A DNA stretch of 10,035 bases from Candidatus Binatia bacterium (lineage in GTDB: Bacteria > Desulfobacterota_B > Binatia > UBA9968 > JAJDTQ01). The translations under genes were made by a program, and so were the position numbers. Positions 1 to 7,267 of this stretch are shown here, piece after piece (the stretch's first letter is position 1; each line of letters begins with the position of its first letter). A model generated the notes under the pieces. It was given only the letters and a program-made list of their open reading frames with translations, was not told the DNA's origin and did no database searches. The DNA lies in NCBI GenBank assembly GCA_022827045.1, contig JAJDTQ010000268.1, forward strand, positions 1-10,035, given 5' to 3'.

Positions 1-822
1 TCCGAGCGGATGCTCCAGGTTCAGGACGGCGCTCTTCTGCTCATAGCTGGGTGTGTCCCACCAGATGTTTCCATAGGCGTAACCACAGCCCTCGTCGCCC
101 GTGCGGATACCGGGCGGATTGCTGAGCGGGCCGGCATAGCCTAGCGACGGGTCGCAGTCCCCCAGTGGCAATGACCTTAAGCCGACGAATTCTCCCTGGT
201 CGTCTTTCCGGGAGACATAGACGGTGTTGCCGCCGACGCTGATATTCTTGGCCTGGCTGAAGCTGCCACCCTCGACCCACTCGGAGCGGCTGTGTTCCCG
301 GTCCTTTCCGAGGATTTCCTGACGGTCCAGCACGTCCACGCCGATGGTCATGCGTCCTCCCTTGCCGACCGCGCCGCCCCAGAAGAGGCTGCCCTGCCAG
401 CCGTCACCACCGTCCTTGCTCGGCATCCGCGTAACCGTACGCACCTCGAAGCCGTCCAGGTCCTTTCTGAGCACGATATTGAACGCGCCGTTTACGGCGG
501 CGTGGCCGCCCAGCGTGCTCAGACTCTCGCCTCTCAGAACCTCGATGCGCTCCACGGCCGAGAGCGGCAGGGAATCCAGATTATGGCCGGTGGTGGCGTA
601 GGGTCTGCCGTTCACCAGGACGAGCAGATCTCGTCCCCCGGTGAAAAAGTAGCGGATGATGCCGGTGTCCAACAGTTCCTCGAGCGTCTGGGCGCCCGAG
701 CGCTCGATGAACTTGCGGTCGTATTCGGCGATGACCTGCGGGGCCGGCGCGAGAGGCCCGGCATGGGATATCATCACCGCCAGCACTGCATAAGCGGCGG
801 CTGCCGCCAAAGCGCACCTCAT
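1..822 (-). CDS. TonB-dependent outer-membrane receptor, N-terminal part (runs off left edge)
   Basis: The first 274 residues of an outer-membrane transporter that would use TonB energy to import a ligand such as a siderophore or vitamin; the substrate cannot be told. Residues 1-21 are a signal peptide (MRCAL, then Ala-rich and hydrophobic). Residues about 45-130 are a plug domain, with LVLVNGRPY near 67-75, AVERIEVLRGES at 89-100 and GGHAAVNGAFNIVLRK at 105-120, the standard plug signature. After about residue 140 alternating strands typical of the barrel begin, including an extracellular-loop-like part with two cysteines (223 and 246). No clear TonB box is visible between the signal peptide and the plug. 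The start at 822 is supported by AAGGGGA about 7 bases upstream. The family is usually 650-1000 residues, so most of the barrel lies beyond the window. Divergent from the HU-like gene at 1164. Confidence 0.88.
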   Translation of the reverse strand, partial: MRCALAAAAAYAVLAVMISHAGPLAPAPQVIAEYDRKFIERSGAQTLEELLDTGIIRYFFTGGRDLLVLVNGRPYATTGHNLDSLPLSAVERIEVLRGESLSTLGGHAAVNGAFNIVLRKDLDGFEVRTVTRMPSKDGGDGWQGSLFWGGAVGKGGRMTIGVDVLDRQEILGKDREHSRSEWVEGGSFSQAKNISVGGNTVYVSRKDDQGEFVGLRSLPLGDCDPSLGYAGPLSNPPGIRTGDEGCGYAYGNIWWDTPSYEQKSAVLNLEHPLG

Positions 823-873
823 CAAAATTCCCCTTTCCCGGTAAACGCAAACGAACCGGCCAAGGCCAGAGCG

Positions 874-914
874 GATGATTGTCGATGTTATCTGCATTCT
901 GCGCTTTGTCGCAA
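874..914 (-). promoter_or_regulatory. candidate sigma70 promoter and weak Fur-like site for the TonB receptor
   Basis: On the minus strand TTGCGA (914-909) and GATAAC (892-887) are separated by 16 bases, a 4/6 plus 4/6 match to sigma70 boxes, about 65 bases upstream of the receptor start. The 19 bases 892-874 match the Fur-box consensus at 11 positions by my alignment and would overlap the -10. TonB receptors are often iron-regulated, so the position fits, but the match is weak and could be chance. Confidence 0.3.
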
Positions 915-1003
915 CGGCCCGGCATGTTCACGGGAACGCATCCGCACCACCAGGAACGTGCAATGCTGCAAAGCATGACTCCTGAGGCTGACAGAGCCTC
1001 TGG

Positions 1004-1031
1004 TTGCACTCGAATCCAAACTGCATATAGC
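1004..1031 (+). promoter_or_regulatory. weak candidate promoter for the HU-like gene
   Basis: TTGCAC (1004-1009) and TATAGC (1026-1031) with a 16-base spacer. Only 3/6 and 4/6 matches; it would give a leader of roughly 125 bases before the start at 1164. Offered only as the best-looking site in this gap. Confidence 0.22.
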
Positions 1032-1163
1032 AGCGTTGAACCATGGAAGCCTATGCCCACGACCGTCGCTTACCCGGAGAATCAGATATACCCCAGCGGA
1101 CCTGTGATCGGCAGACGGCTCTCGTTCGGCTCCGTGAGCAAGGCCGGCACCAGGTTCACGGCG

Positions 1164-1409
1164 ATGATGAGGAAACCTGATATCGCGGCCCGCGCCGCGG
1201 AGCCGGACTCGTTGTCGAAGGCCGAGGCGGAGCGCGCGGTGAATGTGCTCCTCAAGGCCATCCGGGGCGCTCTCGCAAGCGGGAACACGGTCTCCCTGGC
1301 GGGGTTCGGCGCGTTGCGAACGGACCCGGCCGGGCGTTCGGTCTCTCGACTGCGGCGTCTCACCCTTGCAGCGGGCCCGTATGGAGATGCGGGAGGGGAC
1401 GCCCGGTGA
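1164..1409 (+). CDS. HU-family DNA-binding protein with degenerate C-terminal half
   Basis: 81 residues. Residues 1-49 (MMRKPDIAARAAEP, SLSKAEAERAVNVLLKAI, GALASGNTVSLAGFG) match the N-terminal helix-turn-helix dimerisation half and the first beta strand of HU/IHF proteins; SKAEAERAV resembles alphaproteobacterial HU. After GFGAL the expected beta-arm (RxGRNPxTG) and the C-terminal strand and helix (xFKAGKxLRDAV) are absent, replaced by 30 unrelated Arg- and Gly-rich residues. I checked the other two frames after GFG and found no HU-like continuation, so a single frameshift does not explain it; deletion or replacement of the 3' end does. The start could be 1164 or 1167 (ATGATG); there is no strong Shine-Dalgarno. 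Either a decaying HU gene or a truncated HU that could still dimerise. It converges on the autotransporter with 28 bases between stop codons. Confidence 0.6.
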   Translation: MMRKPDIAARAAEPDSLSKAEAERAVNVLLKAIRGALASGNTVSLAGFGALRTDPAGRSVSRLRRLTLAAGPYGDAGGDAR

Positions 1410-1429
1410 ACAGGGCGTCCGCCGCTCCC
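1391..1429. terminator. hairpin between convergent genes
   Basis: Perfect 8-bp stem GGACGCCC (1397-1404) / GGGCGTCC (1413-1420) with an 8-base loop that contains the HU stop codon, extended by GGGAG (1391-1395) / CTCCC (1425-1429). There is no T-tract on either side, so it is a convergent-end hairpin rather than a textbook intrinsic terminator. Confidence 0.5.
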
Positions 1430-1437
1430 GGGGAATT

Positions 1438-4400
1438 CTACCAGCGCGCGGTGAGGTCGACCCCGACGCCGTGGTCCGTGGTGTCGTCCGTAGCCTCGCG
1501 CCGCTTAGCCTTTACGGCGAGCGAGAGGTCGGGCGCACCGGAGGCTTCGGGTTCGAGGCGCCAGCCCAAGTCGTAGTCCCGCGCCCCCGCCGAGAAGCCC
1601 CACGCGAGGAAGGGAGAACCCGTGAAGCGCCCGCCGAAGGCGGGCAGCCCCCAGGCCGCCTCCGCGCGCCAGCCGCCGCTCCCCCCGCCCGCGCGCTTCG
1701 ACAGCGGGCCGGCGGCGAACAGCGCGTCGAGCCCGCCTGAGGCCGAACCCCCCAGGTCGCGCCTGAGCGCGAACGAAGCGCCCCGTTTCGTCCCGGGCGC
1801 AGGGTCGAACGTCAGCGATACCGACACGCCCCGGTCGCGGAAGTCCTCCGCCTCGTGCGCCAGGAGCGCACGGCCCGAGAGGTCCAGCACGAGGCCCAGC
1901 CGCTCGGAAGTGAGCGTTACGCCCCCGCCCACCTCGACGCCGAAGCCCGTCTCGGCGTCGCCGCCGTCGTGGCGCAGGCCGAGCTCGACCCTCGGCTTGA
2001 CGCTGCCGCCTCCCTTAAGCGCGAACGCGCGGCTCCCCTCGATCCCCAGCCGGAGCCGGTTCACCTCGGACGCAGACGCCACCAGCTCGCGCGTCTTGTC
2101 CGAATCCGTCCGCGTCCACAGCGCGTCGGCGAGAAGGGCGAGGCCGAAGCCCTCCTCCCCGGGCTTCAGAAGACCGCCCCTGAGCCCCGCCGCCGCCATG
2201 GACCACGTCGTGTCCGCCTCGTGGTGGTCGCCGGACGCGGTCTTGAGCGTCACCTCGCCCGACCCGTAGCCCGCGGCGCCCCAGAGCTTCAGGCGCTCCG
2301 ACACCTCGAGCGCCGCATAGGGGATCGCCGCCGTCAGCGAGGACTCCACCTCCCCGTCGCCCGCACCCGGCTCCTCCCCGGCGCCTCCCGGGGCGGCGTA
2401 ATCGCCGTCGGCCGAACTGCGCGCCAGCGCGAGTCCGACCAGCCAGTTCCCCCGAGCGTAGTCAGCGCCGAGCATGCCGGTCGTGACCGCGCCGTCGAGT
2501 CTCACGTCCGTCCCGTCGCCGCGTTCCACACCGTCGAAGCCGCCCTGCGACGCCCGGCCCCAGAAGGCGAAGCTGCCGCCCGAGGCGTCCTTCTCCCCCG
2601 TCTGCGTAAAGCTGCTGCCGAGCAGCAACTCCCGCGTCGTTATCAGGCGCGGGTGCGGCTCGCCGCCGAAGCCCGTCCCGGGGACCTGTCCATGGACCGG
2701 GGCGTCGGGGCCGGCGAGCGCCGGCGCATCATTGCCCGAGGCTCCGAACGACAGCGCGTGCCCGGCAACCGAGCCCTCCATGCCCGGCGTGCGCGGGGCG
2801 GCCATGCGCCCCGCAACGGCGTCGAGCGCCTGCTCCGCCACCGTGCGCCCGAAGCGCGCCAGGTACGCCGCCGGCATCGGGTCGTCGTTGACGATGGTTC
2901 CCACCGCAACCCCGTCCCCGATCTCAGCGCCCACCGCCTCCGACAGGACCAGCTCGAACGTCTCCGGGTCCTCGTTGTGGCTGTCGTCGTAGATCAGCAC
3001 CTGGACCTGCTTCGCGGTCTCCCCTGCGGCGAAGCGCAGCCTGTGATCCTCCTCCAGCGGCCAGTAGTCCCGCTCCTCCTCCGTCGACACATCCCGCGTG
3101 TTCGCGAGCACCTCCACCGCCCGCGCCGCCGACGCCGACAGACGCACCGTGAAGGTCATCATCCAGTCGACGCCCTCCCGCGCCGTCGCATCGGCCACCG
3201 AGAGCACCGGCAGCGCCGCCGCGTCGTTGTCGGCCACCGTCACCGAGGCCGCGTGGCCCGGCGGCGACGCCACGACATAACCCGCGCCCGCCGACAGCGA
3301 CACCGTGACCGTGCCGTCCGGCTCGTCCGCCGCATCGTCCACCGTCGCGACGGTGAAGGCCGCCTCCGTCTCGCCCTTCAGGAAGGTCACCGCGGCCGCG
3401 CCCTCGTTGTCCGCCCCCACATGATCGCCGCCCCCGGTCTCCGCGACCGTGAGCCGCACCGTCAGGTCTGCGCCCACCGTCCGGTCCGCCGTCACCGTGA
3501 AGGCCGCATCGCCGCCCTCGGTAATGGAAGCCGTATCCGCCGCAACCGAGACCACAGGCGGCGGCAGGTCGTCGTCGCGCACCGCGACCGTTCCCGAGGC
3601 GGGCGAGCCCGCCGTGTAGCCCGTGCCGTCCGCGACCGTCACGCTCACCGAGCCGTCCGGTTCGTCCGCGGCGTCGTCCGCCGTCGCCAGCGCCAGCGTC
3701 GCGCTGCCCGTCTTAGGAATCGTCACCGTCCGGCTGCCCGCCGTCACGCCATACGCGCCCTCGGTTGCAACGCTCACGCTCACTGCCAGCGGCACCGACG
3801 GCGCCGGGCTTGCCGTCAAGGTGAAGACCGCATCGCCGCCTTCCGTGACCGCGCTTCCGGCAGCCACCGTCACCGCGGGCACGACCGCGGGCGGCGTCTC
3901 CTGTCCGCCGGGCGCCGCCTCAAGCTTCGCCAGCACCTTCGCGATCTTCGGCCACAGCGGGTTGCTGTGCCGCTCCGCGTTCTCCTGCGCCTCGCTTGCC
4001 GTCATCGCCGTCAGTCCCGCATACGTCTCCAGCCCGAACCCGATCAGCACCCGGCGCCAGCGCTTCACGTGCGCCGCGCCGTGCTGTACCTGGGCGGCAA
4101 GCGCGCGCACCTGCGCCACCAGGTCCGGGTCGATCGCCGGGGTCCGGGTCTGGGCCTGCGCCGCCTGCGTTCCGTCCTGCGCGCCGTCGTCGTCGATCAG
4201 CGCCAGGCTCACCGAGGACGGACTCCCGACCGTGTACATGTCTCCCGGGCTGACGCTTCCCTGCATCGTCCCGTCCGCGCGCTCCACCTCGTCCGACATC
4301 GCCGTCACCGTCAGCGTCGCCGAGGTCTCCCCCGCCGGGATCGTCACCGTGTGCGTGTCCGCGATGCCGATGTAATACAGGCCCTCGCCCATCTCCCCGG

Positions 4401-6981
4401 CCACCCGCACCTTCACCGGCAGGTCGAGACCCGGCGCCGGGTCCGCCGTCACCGTGAAGGTCGCGCTGCCGCCCTCCGTCACCGAGGCCGCGTCCGCCGA
4501 GATCGTCACCGCAGGCGGCGTGAAGACGCGCTGCGCGCTCGTCGGGGCGTCGCCGTCGTTTACGAGCAGGTAGGTCAGGCTTCTGCCGAGCGTCGCCCTC
4601 CACGGGTTCGAGAGAGTTACGGAGAAAGTCTCGGGGTCTTCCGTCACGCCGTCGCCGGCGAGCGGCACCGTAATCGTCTTCTCCGTCTCCGACGGGGCGA
4701 ACTCCAGGGTGCCCGAGGTTTCGGTGTAGTCGTCGGGCGCGGTGGCCGTAGCGTCGGCGGTTGCATAGTTCACTCTGACGAGGCGAGCGGTCGCGCCGGT
4801 CTTCGTGACCGTGATCGCGGCCGTGCCGTCGCCCTCGTGCACGGTGTGGACGGCGCGCGCGAACCCGATGACGGGAAGGGGATCGTCGTCAATCAGGTTT
4901 ACGGCGCCTACAAGTAAATTACCAAGAACCAAAAATTCACGGTTGAAAACCGCTCCGGTCGGGTTTTGCAGGTAGACAAAAAACTGCTCCCTGTTCTCAT
5001 TGATGTCGTCGTCCATGATCGGAATGGTGATGGTCTTTTCCGTCTCCGACGGGGCGAAGGTCAGGGTGCCCGAAGTTTCGGTGTAGTCGCCGGGCGCAGT
5101 GGCAGTTCTTGGCCCCGGGGTACCAGCCGAAACGGTCCTGTAGTCCACGGTGACGGTCTGCGAGGTCGCGCCGCCGGTCTTCACGACCGTGAACGTGGCC
5201 GACCCTGCGTTTTCCTGTACGTCAATCGAGTGAAGAGCAGACTCCTGGGACTTGAATCCGAGGACGGGCGCCGGAGGATAATTCTCTATTGTCACCCGAG
5301 CCCGATTCACCCCCAAAACATTGACGTTAGGCGCCAGGTACCGCAGGGCGACGCCGAATTGCTCGTCGGGCTCGTTCACGCCGTCGTTGACGATCAGCAC
5401 GGTGAAGGACTTCTCCGTCTCGTCCGCCGCGAACGTCAGGGCGCCCTCGACGATGGGACGGTCGTCGGGCGGATCGGCGGTCGGCCTGGTGAAGATAATG
5501 CCGCCACCCAGAGTGGTCAGATACTCGACCCAGCCAACGCCGGGACCGGTCTTCCGCACCGTGATGACGGCCGGGCCCCGGTCTTCCCGCACGAAATAGT
5601 CAGTGGACGTGAACGTGAAGCCGGGCCGGTTGATCTTCACCGTCGCGGTGCTTTGCGAACCGAGGGCCACCCCGCTCGGGTTCGACAGGGTGACGGTGAA
5701 CGCCTCGTTACTCTCCCGCCTGCCGAGATCGGTGGCGTTGTCGTCGATGATCGGAATCGTGATGGTCTTCTCCGTCTCCCCCGCCGCGAAGCTCAGGGTG
5801 CCCGAGGCAGCGGTGTAGTCGCCGGGCGCGGTGGCCGTGCCGTCAGAGGTCGCATAGTCCACCGTGACGGCACCGGTGCCGACCCTCCGGACCCGAATGG
5901 TGGCCGAGATGCCTTCACCCGTGTCGAAGGCGGCCTGCGCGAACTGGACGATGGGCACGTCATCGTCGTCGTCGTCCACCACCACGGGAAGGTCCCTGGT
6001 GACGGAACCGTAGTTCGCGCCCGAGGCGGTGTGCGTCAGCGTCACGCGGTCCCAGACCGTGTCGATGTCGTCGCCCGCGCGGACCCTCACGGTCTGAGGC
6101 CTGTACCAGGAGTGCTTCTCCGCGGGGAAGGTCAGCGTGTTCTGGTTGCCGGCCATGCCGGGGTCGGTGTCCACCGTCACGTCCGTGCCCGACGTGCCGC
6201 CCACCGTCACCGTCACGTCGCCGCCGATCGGCCAGGTGTTGAGCTTCACCGTGTAGCTGGCGCTCCCGTTCTCCGCCATGTTCAGTCTGGAGCGCGACAG
6301 CGACAGGCCCGGGGGCCGTGCGAAAACCACGTTGACAGTGCTGCCCCACGGACGTTGGGAATAGTGGCAGGCAGCCGCTCCCCCGCTCGCGTTCGACAGG
6401 AACACGCGGAACCTTCCGCTCTCGCCGCTGACCGGGACGGTGAAGCTCTTCGCGGTCTCTCCCGAAGCGAAGTGCAGGGTGCCCGCCGTATGGGTGTAGC
6501 CCCCGGGCGCGGTGAGCGTATCGTCCGCGGTCTCGTAGTCCACCGATTCGGCGCCGGCGCCGGTCTTGCGAACCGTGACGGTGGCCGTGCCCGGTCCGCT
6601 TGTCGGGACGGTGAAGTGCTGTTGCGTGAACTCGAAGACCGTGGCGGTTTCGATGGCGACGGGCGGGGCTGTGCCCGTGGGGACCGGGGTGGGGGAACCG
6701 CAGAGTCCGTTCTGGGCCGACGCCCCCGGCGCCAGGCCCGCCAGCAACAACAGGGACACCAGGGCGGCAAGCAACCCGCGGCGCAACCGGCGCGCTTCAA
6801 CGTAACGGGAAGACTCAGGCCGGATCGGGAGAAGGCGGAGGCAGCGCCGCCGTGCGCCGGCCAGACTCACGGCGAACCGGCGACCCGGCGACCCGGCGAC
6901 CCGGCGACCCGGCGACCCGGCGACCCGGCGACCCGGCGACCCGGCGATGATAACGGAAAAATCCACTTCCGTATTTGTCAA
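1438..6981 (-). CDS. giant Calx-beta repeat autotransporter-like surface protein
   Basis: Up to 1,847 residues. Residues 66-89 are a clear signal peptide (RRGLLAALVSLLLLAG core, ASA/Q cleavage). Residues about 105-1366 are eight or nine Calx-beta-type repeats, each with VxEGGxAxFTV, VDYxTxDGTAxAPxDY, TLxFAxGETEKTITIPI, E.ETFxVTLSN and closing IDDD/NDD strings; DDDDDD at 336-341 suits calcium binding. A helical insert lies at about 945-1025. Residues about 1375-1847 look like an autotransporter-type beta-barrel ending in aromatic Trp (VDLTARW), as outer-membrane barrels do. Inferred role: secreted adhesin-like or calcium-binding surface protein. The start is uncertain. TTG at 6981 is the longest and reads through the octanucleotide repeat. 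TTG at 6786 would put the signal peptide at the N-terminus, leaving the repeat untranslated. The upstream ATG at 7090 is out of frame at the present repeat number. Confidence 0.87.
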   Translation of the reverse strand: MTNTEVDFSVIIAGSPGRRVAGSPGRRVAGSPGRRFAVSLAGARRRCLRLLPIRPESSRYVEARRLRRGLLAALVSLLLLAGLAPGASAQNGLCGSPTPVPTGTAPPVAIETATVFEFTQQHFTVPTSGPGTATVTVRKTGAGAESVDYETADDTLTAPGGYTHTAGTLHFASGETAKSFTVPVSGESGRFRVFLSNASGGAAACHYSQRPWGSTVNVVFARPPGLSLSRSRLNMAENGSASYTVKLNTWPIGGDVTVTVGGTSGTDVTVDTDPGMAGNQNTLTFPAEKHSWYRPQTVRVRAGDDIDTVWDRVTLTHTASGANYGSVTRDLPVVVDDDDDDVPIVQFAQAAFDTGEGISATIRVRRVGTGAVTVDYATSDGTATAPGDYTAASGTLSFAAGETEKTITIPIIDDNATDLGRRESNEAFTVTLSNPSGVALGSQSTATVKINRPGFTFTSTDYFVREDRGPAVITVRKTGPGVGWVEYLTTLGGGIIFTRPTADPPDDRPIVEGALTFAADETEKSFTVLIVNDGVNEPDEQFGVALRYLAPNVNVLGVNRARVTIENYPPAPVLGFKSQESALHSIDVQENAGSATFTVVKTGGATSQTVTVDYRTVSAGTPGPRTATAPGDYTETSGTLTFAPSETEKTITIPIMDDDINENREQFFVYLQNPTGAVFNREFLVLGNLLVGAVNLIDDDPLPVIGFARAVHTVHEGDGTAAITVTKTGATARLVRVNYATADATATAPDDYTETSGTLEFAPSETEKTITVPLAGDGVTEDPETFSVTLSNPWRATLGRSLTYLLVNDGDAPTSAQRVFTPPAVTISADAASVTEGGSATFTVTADPAPGLDLPVKVRVAGEMGEGLYYIGIADTHTVTIPAGETSATLTVTAMSDEVERADGTMQGSVSPGDMYTVGSPSSVSLALIDDDGAQDGTQAAQAQTRTPAIDPDLVAQVRALAAQVQHGAAHVKRWRRVLIGFGLETYAGLTAMTASEAQENAERHSNPLWPKIAKVLAKLEAAPGGQETPPAVVPAVTVAAGSAVTEGGDAVFTLTASPAPSVPLAVSVSVATEGAYGVTAGSRTVTIPKTGSATLALATADDAADEPDGSVSVTVADGTGYTAGSPASGTVAVRDDDLPPPVVSVAADTASITEGGDAAFTVTADRTVGADLTVRLTVAETGGGDHVGADNEGAAAVTFLKGETEAAFTVATVDDAADEPDGTVTVSLSAGAGYVVASPPGHAASVTVADNDAAALPVLSVADATAREGVDWMMTFTVRLSASAARAVEVLANTRDVSTEEERDYWPLEEDHRLRFAAGETAKQVQVLIYDDSHNEDPETFELVLSEAVGAEIGDGVAVGTIVNDDPMPAAYLARFGRTVAEQALDAVAGRMAAPRTPGMEGSVAGHALSFGASGNDAPALAGPDAPVHGQVPGTGFGGEPHPRLITTRELLLGSSFTQTGEKDASGGSFAFWGRASQGGFDGVERGDGTDVRLDGAVTTGMLGADYARGNWLVGLALARSSADGDYAAPGGAGEEPGAGDGEVESSLTAAIPYAALEVSERLKLWGAAGYGSGEVTLKTASGDHHEADTTWSMAAAGLRGGLLKPGEEGFGLALLADALWTRTDSDKTRELVASASEVNRLRLGIEGSRAFALKGGGSVKPRVELGLRHDGGDAETGFGVEVGGGVTLTSERLGLVLDLSGRALLAHEAEDFRDRGVSVSLTFDPAPGTKRGASFALRRDLGGSASGGLDALFAAGPLSKRAGGGSGGWRAEAAWGLPAFGGRFTGSPFLAWGFSAGARDYDLGWRLEPEASGAPDLSLAVKAKRREATDDTTDHGVGVDLTARW
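4671..5835 (-). repeat. near-identical Calx-beta DNA cassettes inside the autotransporter gene
   Basis: Three stretches of about 75 bases (4671-4747, 5030-5104, 5761-5835) are very alike at DNA level. Each encodes the core strand pair of a Calx-beta repeat (APGDYTETSGTL or variant, then FAPSETEKTITIPI). Shared runs include GTCTTCTCCGTCTCC and CAGGGTGCCCGA on the plus strand. Other repeats in the protein have diverged more, so these copies look recently duplicated or homogenised. Confidence 0.7.
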
Positions 6982-7090
6982 GCGCCGATTCGCAGTTTTT
7001 TCCGGAACAGCCAGCCCAGACCGGCATCCGGGCGGATACCGCGCCGGCGAGTCTCTTCAGCATTGTGCGCACGTCCGATTCCGTTTCCAT
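6815..7090 (-). CDS. putative leader reading frame entering the octanucleotide repeat (out-of-phase 5' end of the autotransporter?)
   Basis: 91 residues from ATG at 7090 (METESDVRTMLKRLAG...), with AAGGG six bases upstream of the start, to a stop at 6815. It reads through the octanucleotide repeat (AGSPGRRV repeats from about residue 51) but one phase off the autotransporter, then stops in Pro/Ser-rich sequence. Adding one 8-bp unit, or losing two, would join it in frame to the signal peptide and Calx-beta protein. I do not recognise residues 1-50. The interpretation as the true phase-variable 5' end is inference. Against it, the joined protein would carry about 95 residues before the signal-peptide core, which is unusually long even for autotransporters. 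It could instead be an independent small ORF or chance. Confidence 0.35.
   Translation of the reverse strand: METESDVRTMLKRLAGAVSARMPVWAGCSGKNCESALDKYGSGFFRYHRRVAGSPGRRVAGSPGRRVAGSPVRRESGRRTAALPPPSPDPA
6879..6942. repeat. octanucleotide simple-sequence repeat, 8 perfect copies of GGCGACCC
   Basis: Eight uninterrupted copies of GGCGACCC, flanked by degenerate copies GGCGAACC (6871-6878) and GGCGATGA (6943-6950). On the autotransporter strand the unit is GGGTCGCC. It has no stop in any frame, and because 8 and 3 share no factor every frame gives the same cyclic octapeptide (AGSPGRRV). Gain or loss of one unit shifts the downstream frame. It lies about 90 bases upstream of the signal-peptide codons. 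Confidence 0.95.
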
Positions 7091-7128
7091 AAAAAACCCT
7101 TGGCCCCGGCAAATGATATGGGGCCCAA
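7091..7128 (-). terminator. terminator-like leader hairpin just before the 7090 start (possible attenuator)
   Basis: On the minus strand TTGGGCCCC (7128-7120) pairs with GGGGCCAA (7107-7100) as an 8-bp stem with one bulged G and a 12-base loop. GGG and then TTTTTT (7096-7091) follow, directly against the ATG at 7090. No minus-strand gene is visible upstream that would need a terminator here. The Shine-Dalgarno AAGGG (7101-7097) begins inside the stem, so folding could affect both transcription and translation of the autotransporter leader. Confidence 0.5.
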
Positions 7129-7148
7129 AAAATACCCAAATCTCGCTA

Positions 7149-7176
7149 ATCATACATAAAACAATCCTGCTCGCAA
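7149..7176 (-). promoter_or_regulatory. candidate sigma70 promoter for the autotransporter transcript
   Basis: Minus-strand TTGCGA (7176-7171), a 16-base spacer, then TATGAT (7154-7149; 5/6 match). It sits in the most AT-rich part of the window (about 7080-7175). The predicted transcript start near 7142 would give a leader of about 50 bases containing the hairpin at 7091-7128. Confidence 0.42.
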
Positions 7177-7224
7177 GCATGAAGCGCGCCGCATCCGGAA
7201 GAGGCCGAGGCCGGGCCGGGAGAG

Positions 7225-7266
7225 GGCGGCGGGGGGAGAGTCCGCGAGAGGCTCGCCTCCGCCGCC
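7225..7266 (+). promoter_or_regulatory. nested GC hairpin in leader of the 7295 gene
   Basis: GGCGGCGG (7225-7232) pairs perfectly with CCGCCGCC (7259-7266), enclosing a second hairpin GCGAG-agg-CTCGC (7244-7256). It ends about 15 bases before the ribosome binding site of the 7295 gene, so it may shape translation or stabilise the mRNA. Confidence 0.45.
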
Positions 7267-7267
7267 A

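Larger units (their letters stand above)
823..1163. other. divergent intergenic region between receptor and HU-like gene
   Basis: No supportable gene. Besides the candidate promoters it holds two small perfect hairpins: ATGCT-gcaa-AGCAT at 963-976 and GAGGCT-gacag-AGCCTC at 984-1000. There is also the short inverted repeat GTTC-acgg-GAAC at 926-937. The HU frame is open upstream to 879, but that stretch has no ribosome binding site or recognisable sequence, so I treat it as untranslated. Confidence 0.45.

Noticed and set aside
581..1060. Minus-strand open frame of 159 codons across the receptor start
   Set aside because: Overlaps the receptor in another frame; the receptor frame has signal peptide and plug motifs.
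1855..4917. Plus-strand open frame of 1,020 codons opposite the autotransporter
   Set aside because: Composition is Arg/His/Ala/Gly-rich without any domain pattern, it lacks a ribosome binding site, and it mirrors the third-position GC bias of the real gene. The minus frame has signal peptide, repeats and barrel.
6282..6800. Minus-strand open frame of 172 codons starting at TTG 6800
   Set aside because: Out of frame with the Calx-beta gene, Arg/Pro/Ser-rich; a shadow within the signal-peptide and first-repeat region.
6871..6950. CRISPR array
   Set aside because: The 8-bp units are contiguous with no spacers; this is a simple-sequence repeat.
6953..6981. Perfect TTGACA at 6981-6976 (minus) as a promoter -35 with TATCAT downstream
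   Set aside because: The spacer to TATCAT is 23 bases and no acceptable -10 lies at 16-18, so it is unlikely as sigma70. It overlaps the longest TTG start, so it remains a competing idea: a transcript starting near the repeat with translation from TTG 6786.
4966..7092. Plus-strand open frame of 708 codons
   Set aside because: Same shadow effect over the Calx-beta repeats and the octanucleotide repeat; no recognisable domain or initiation signal.
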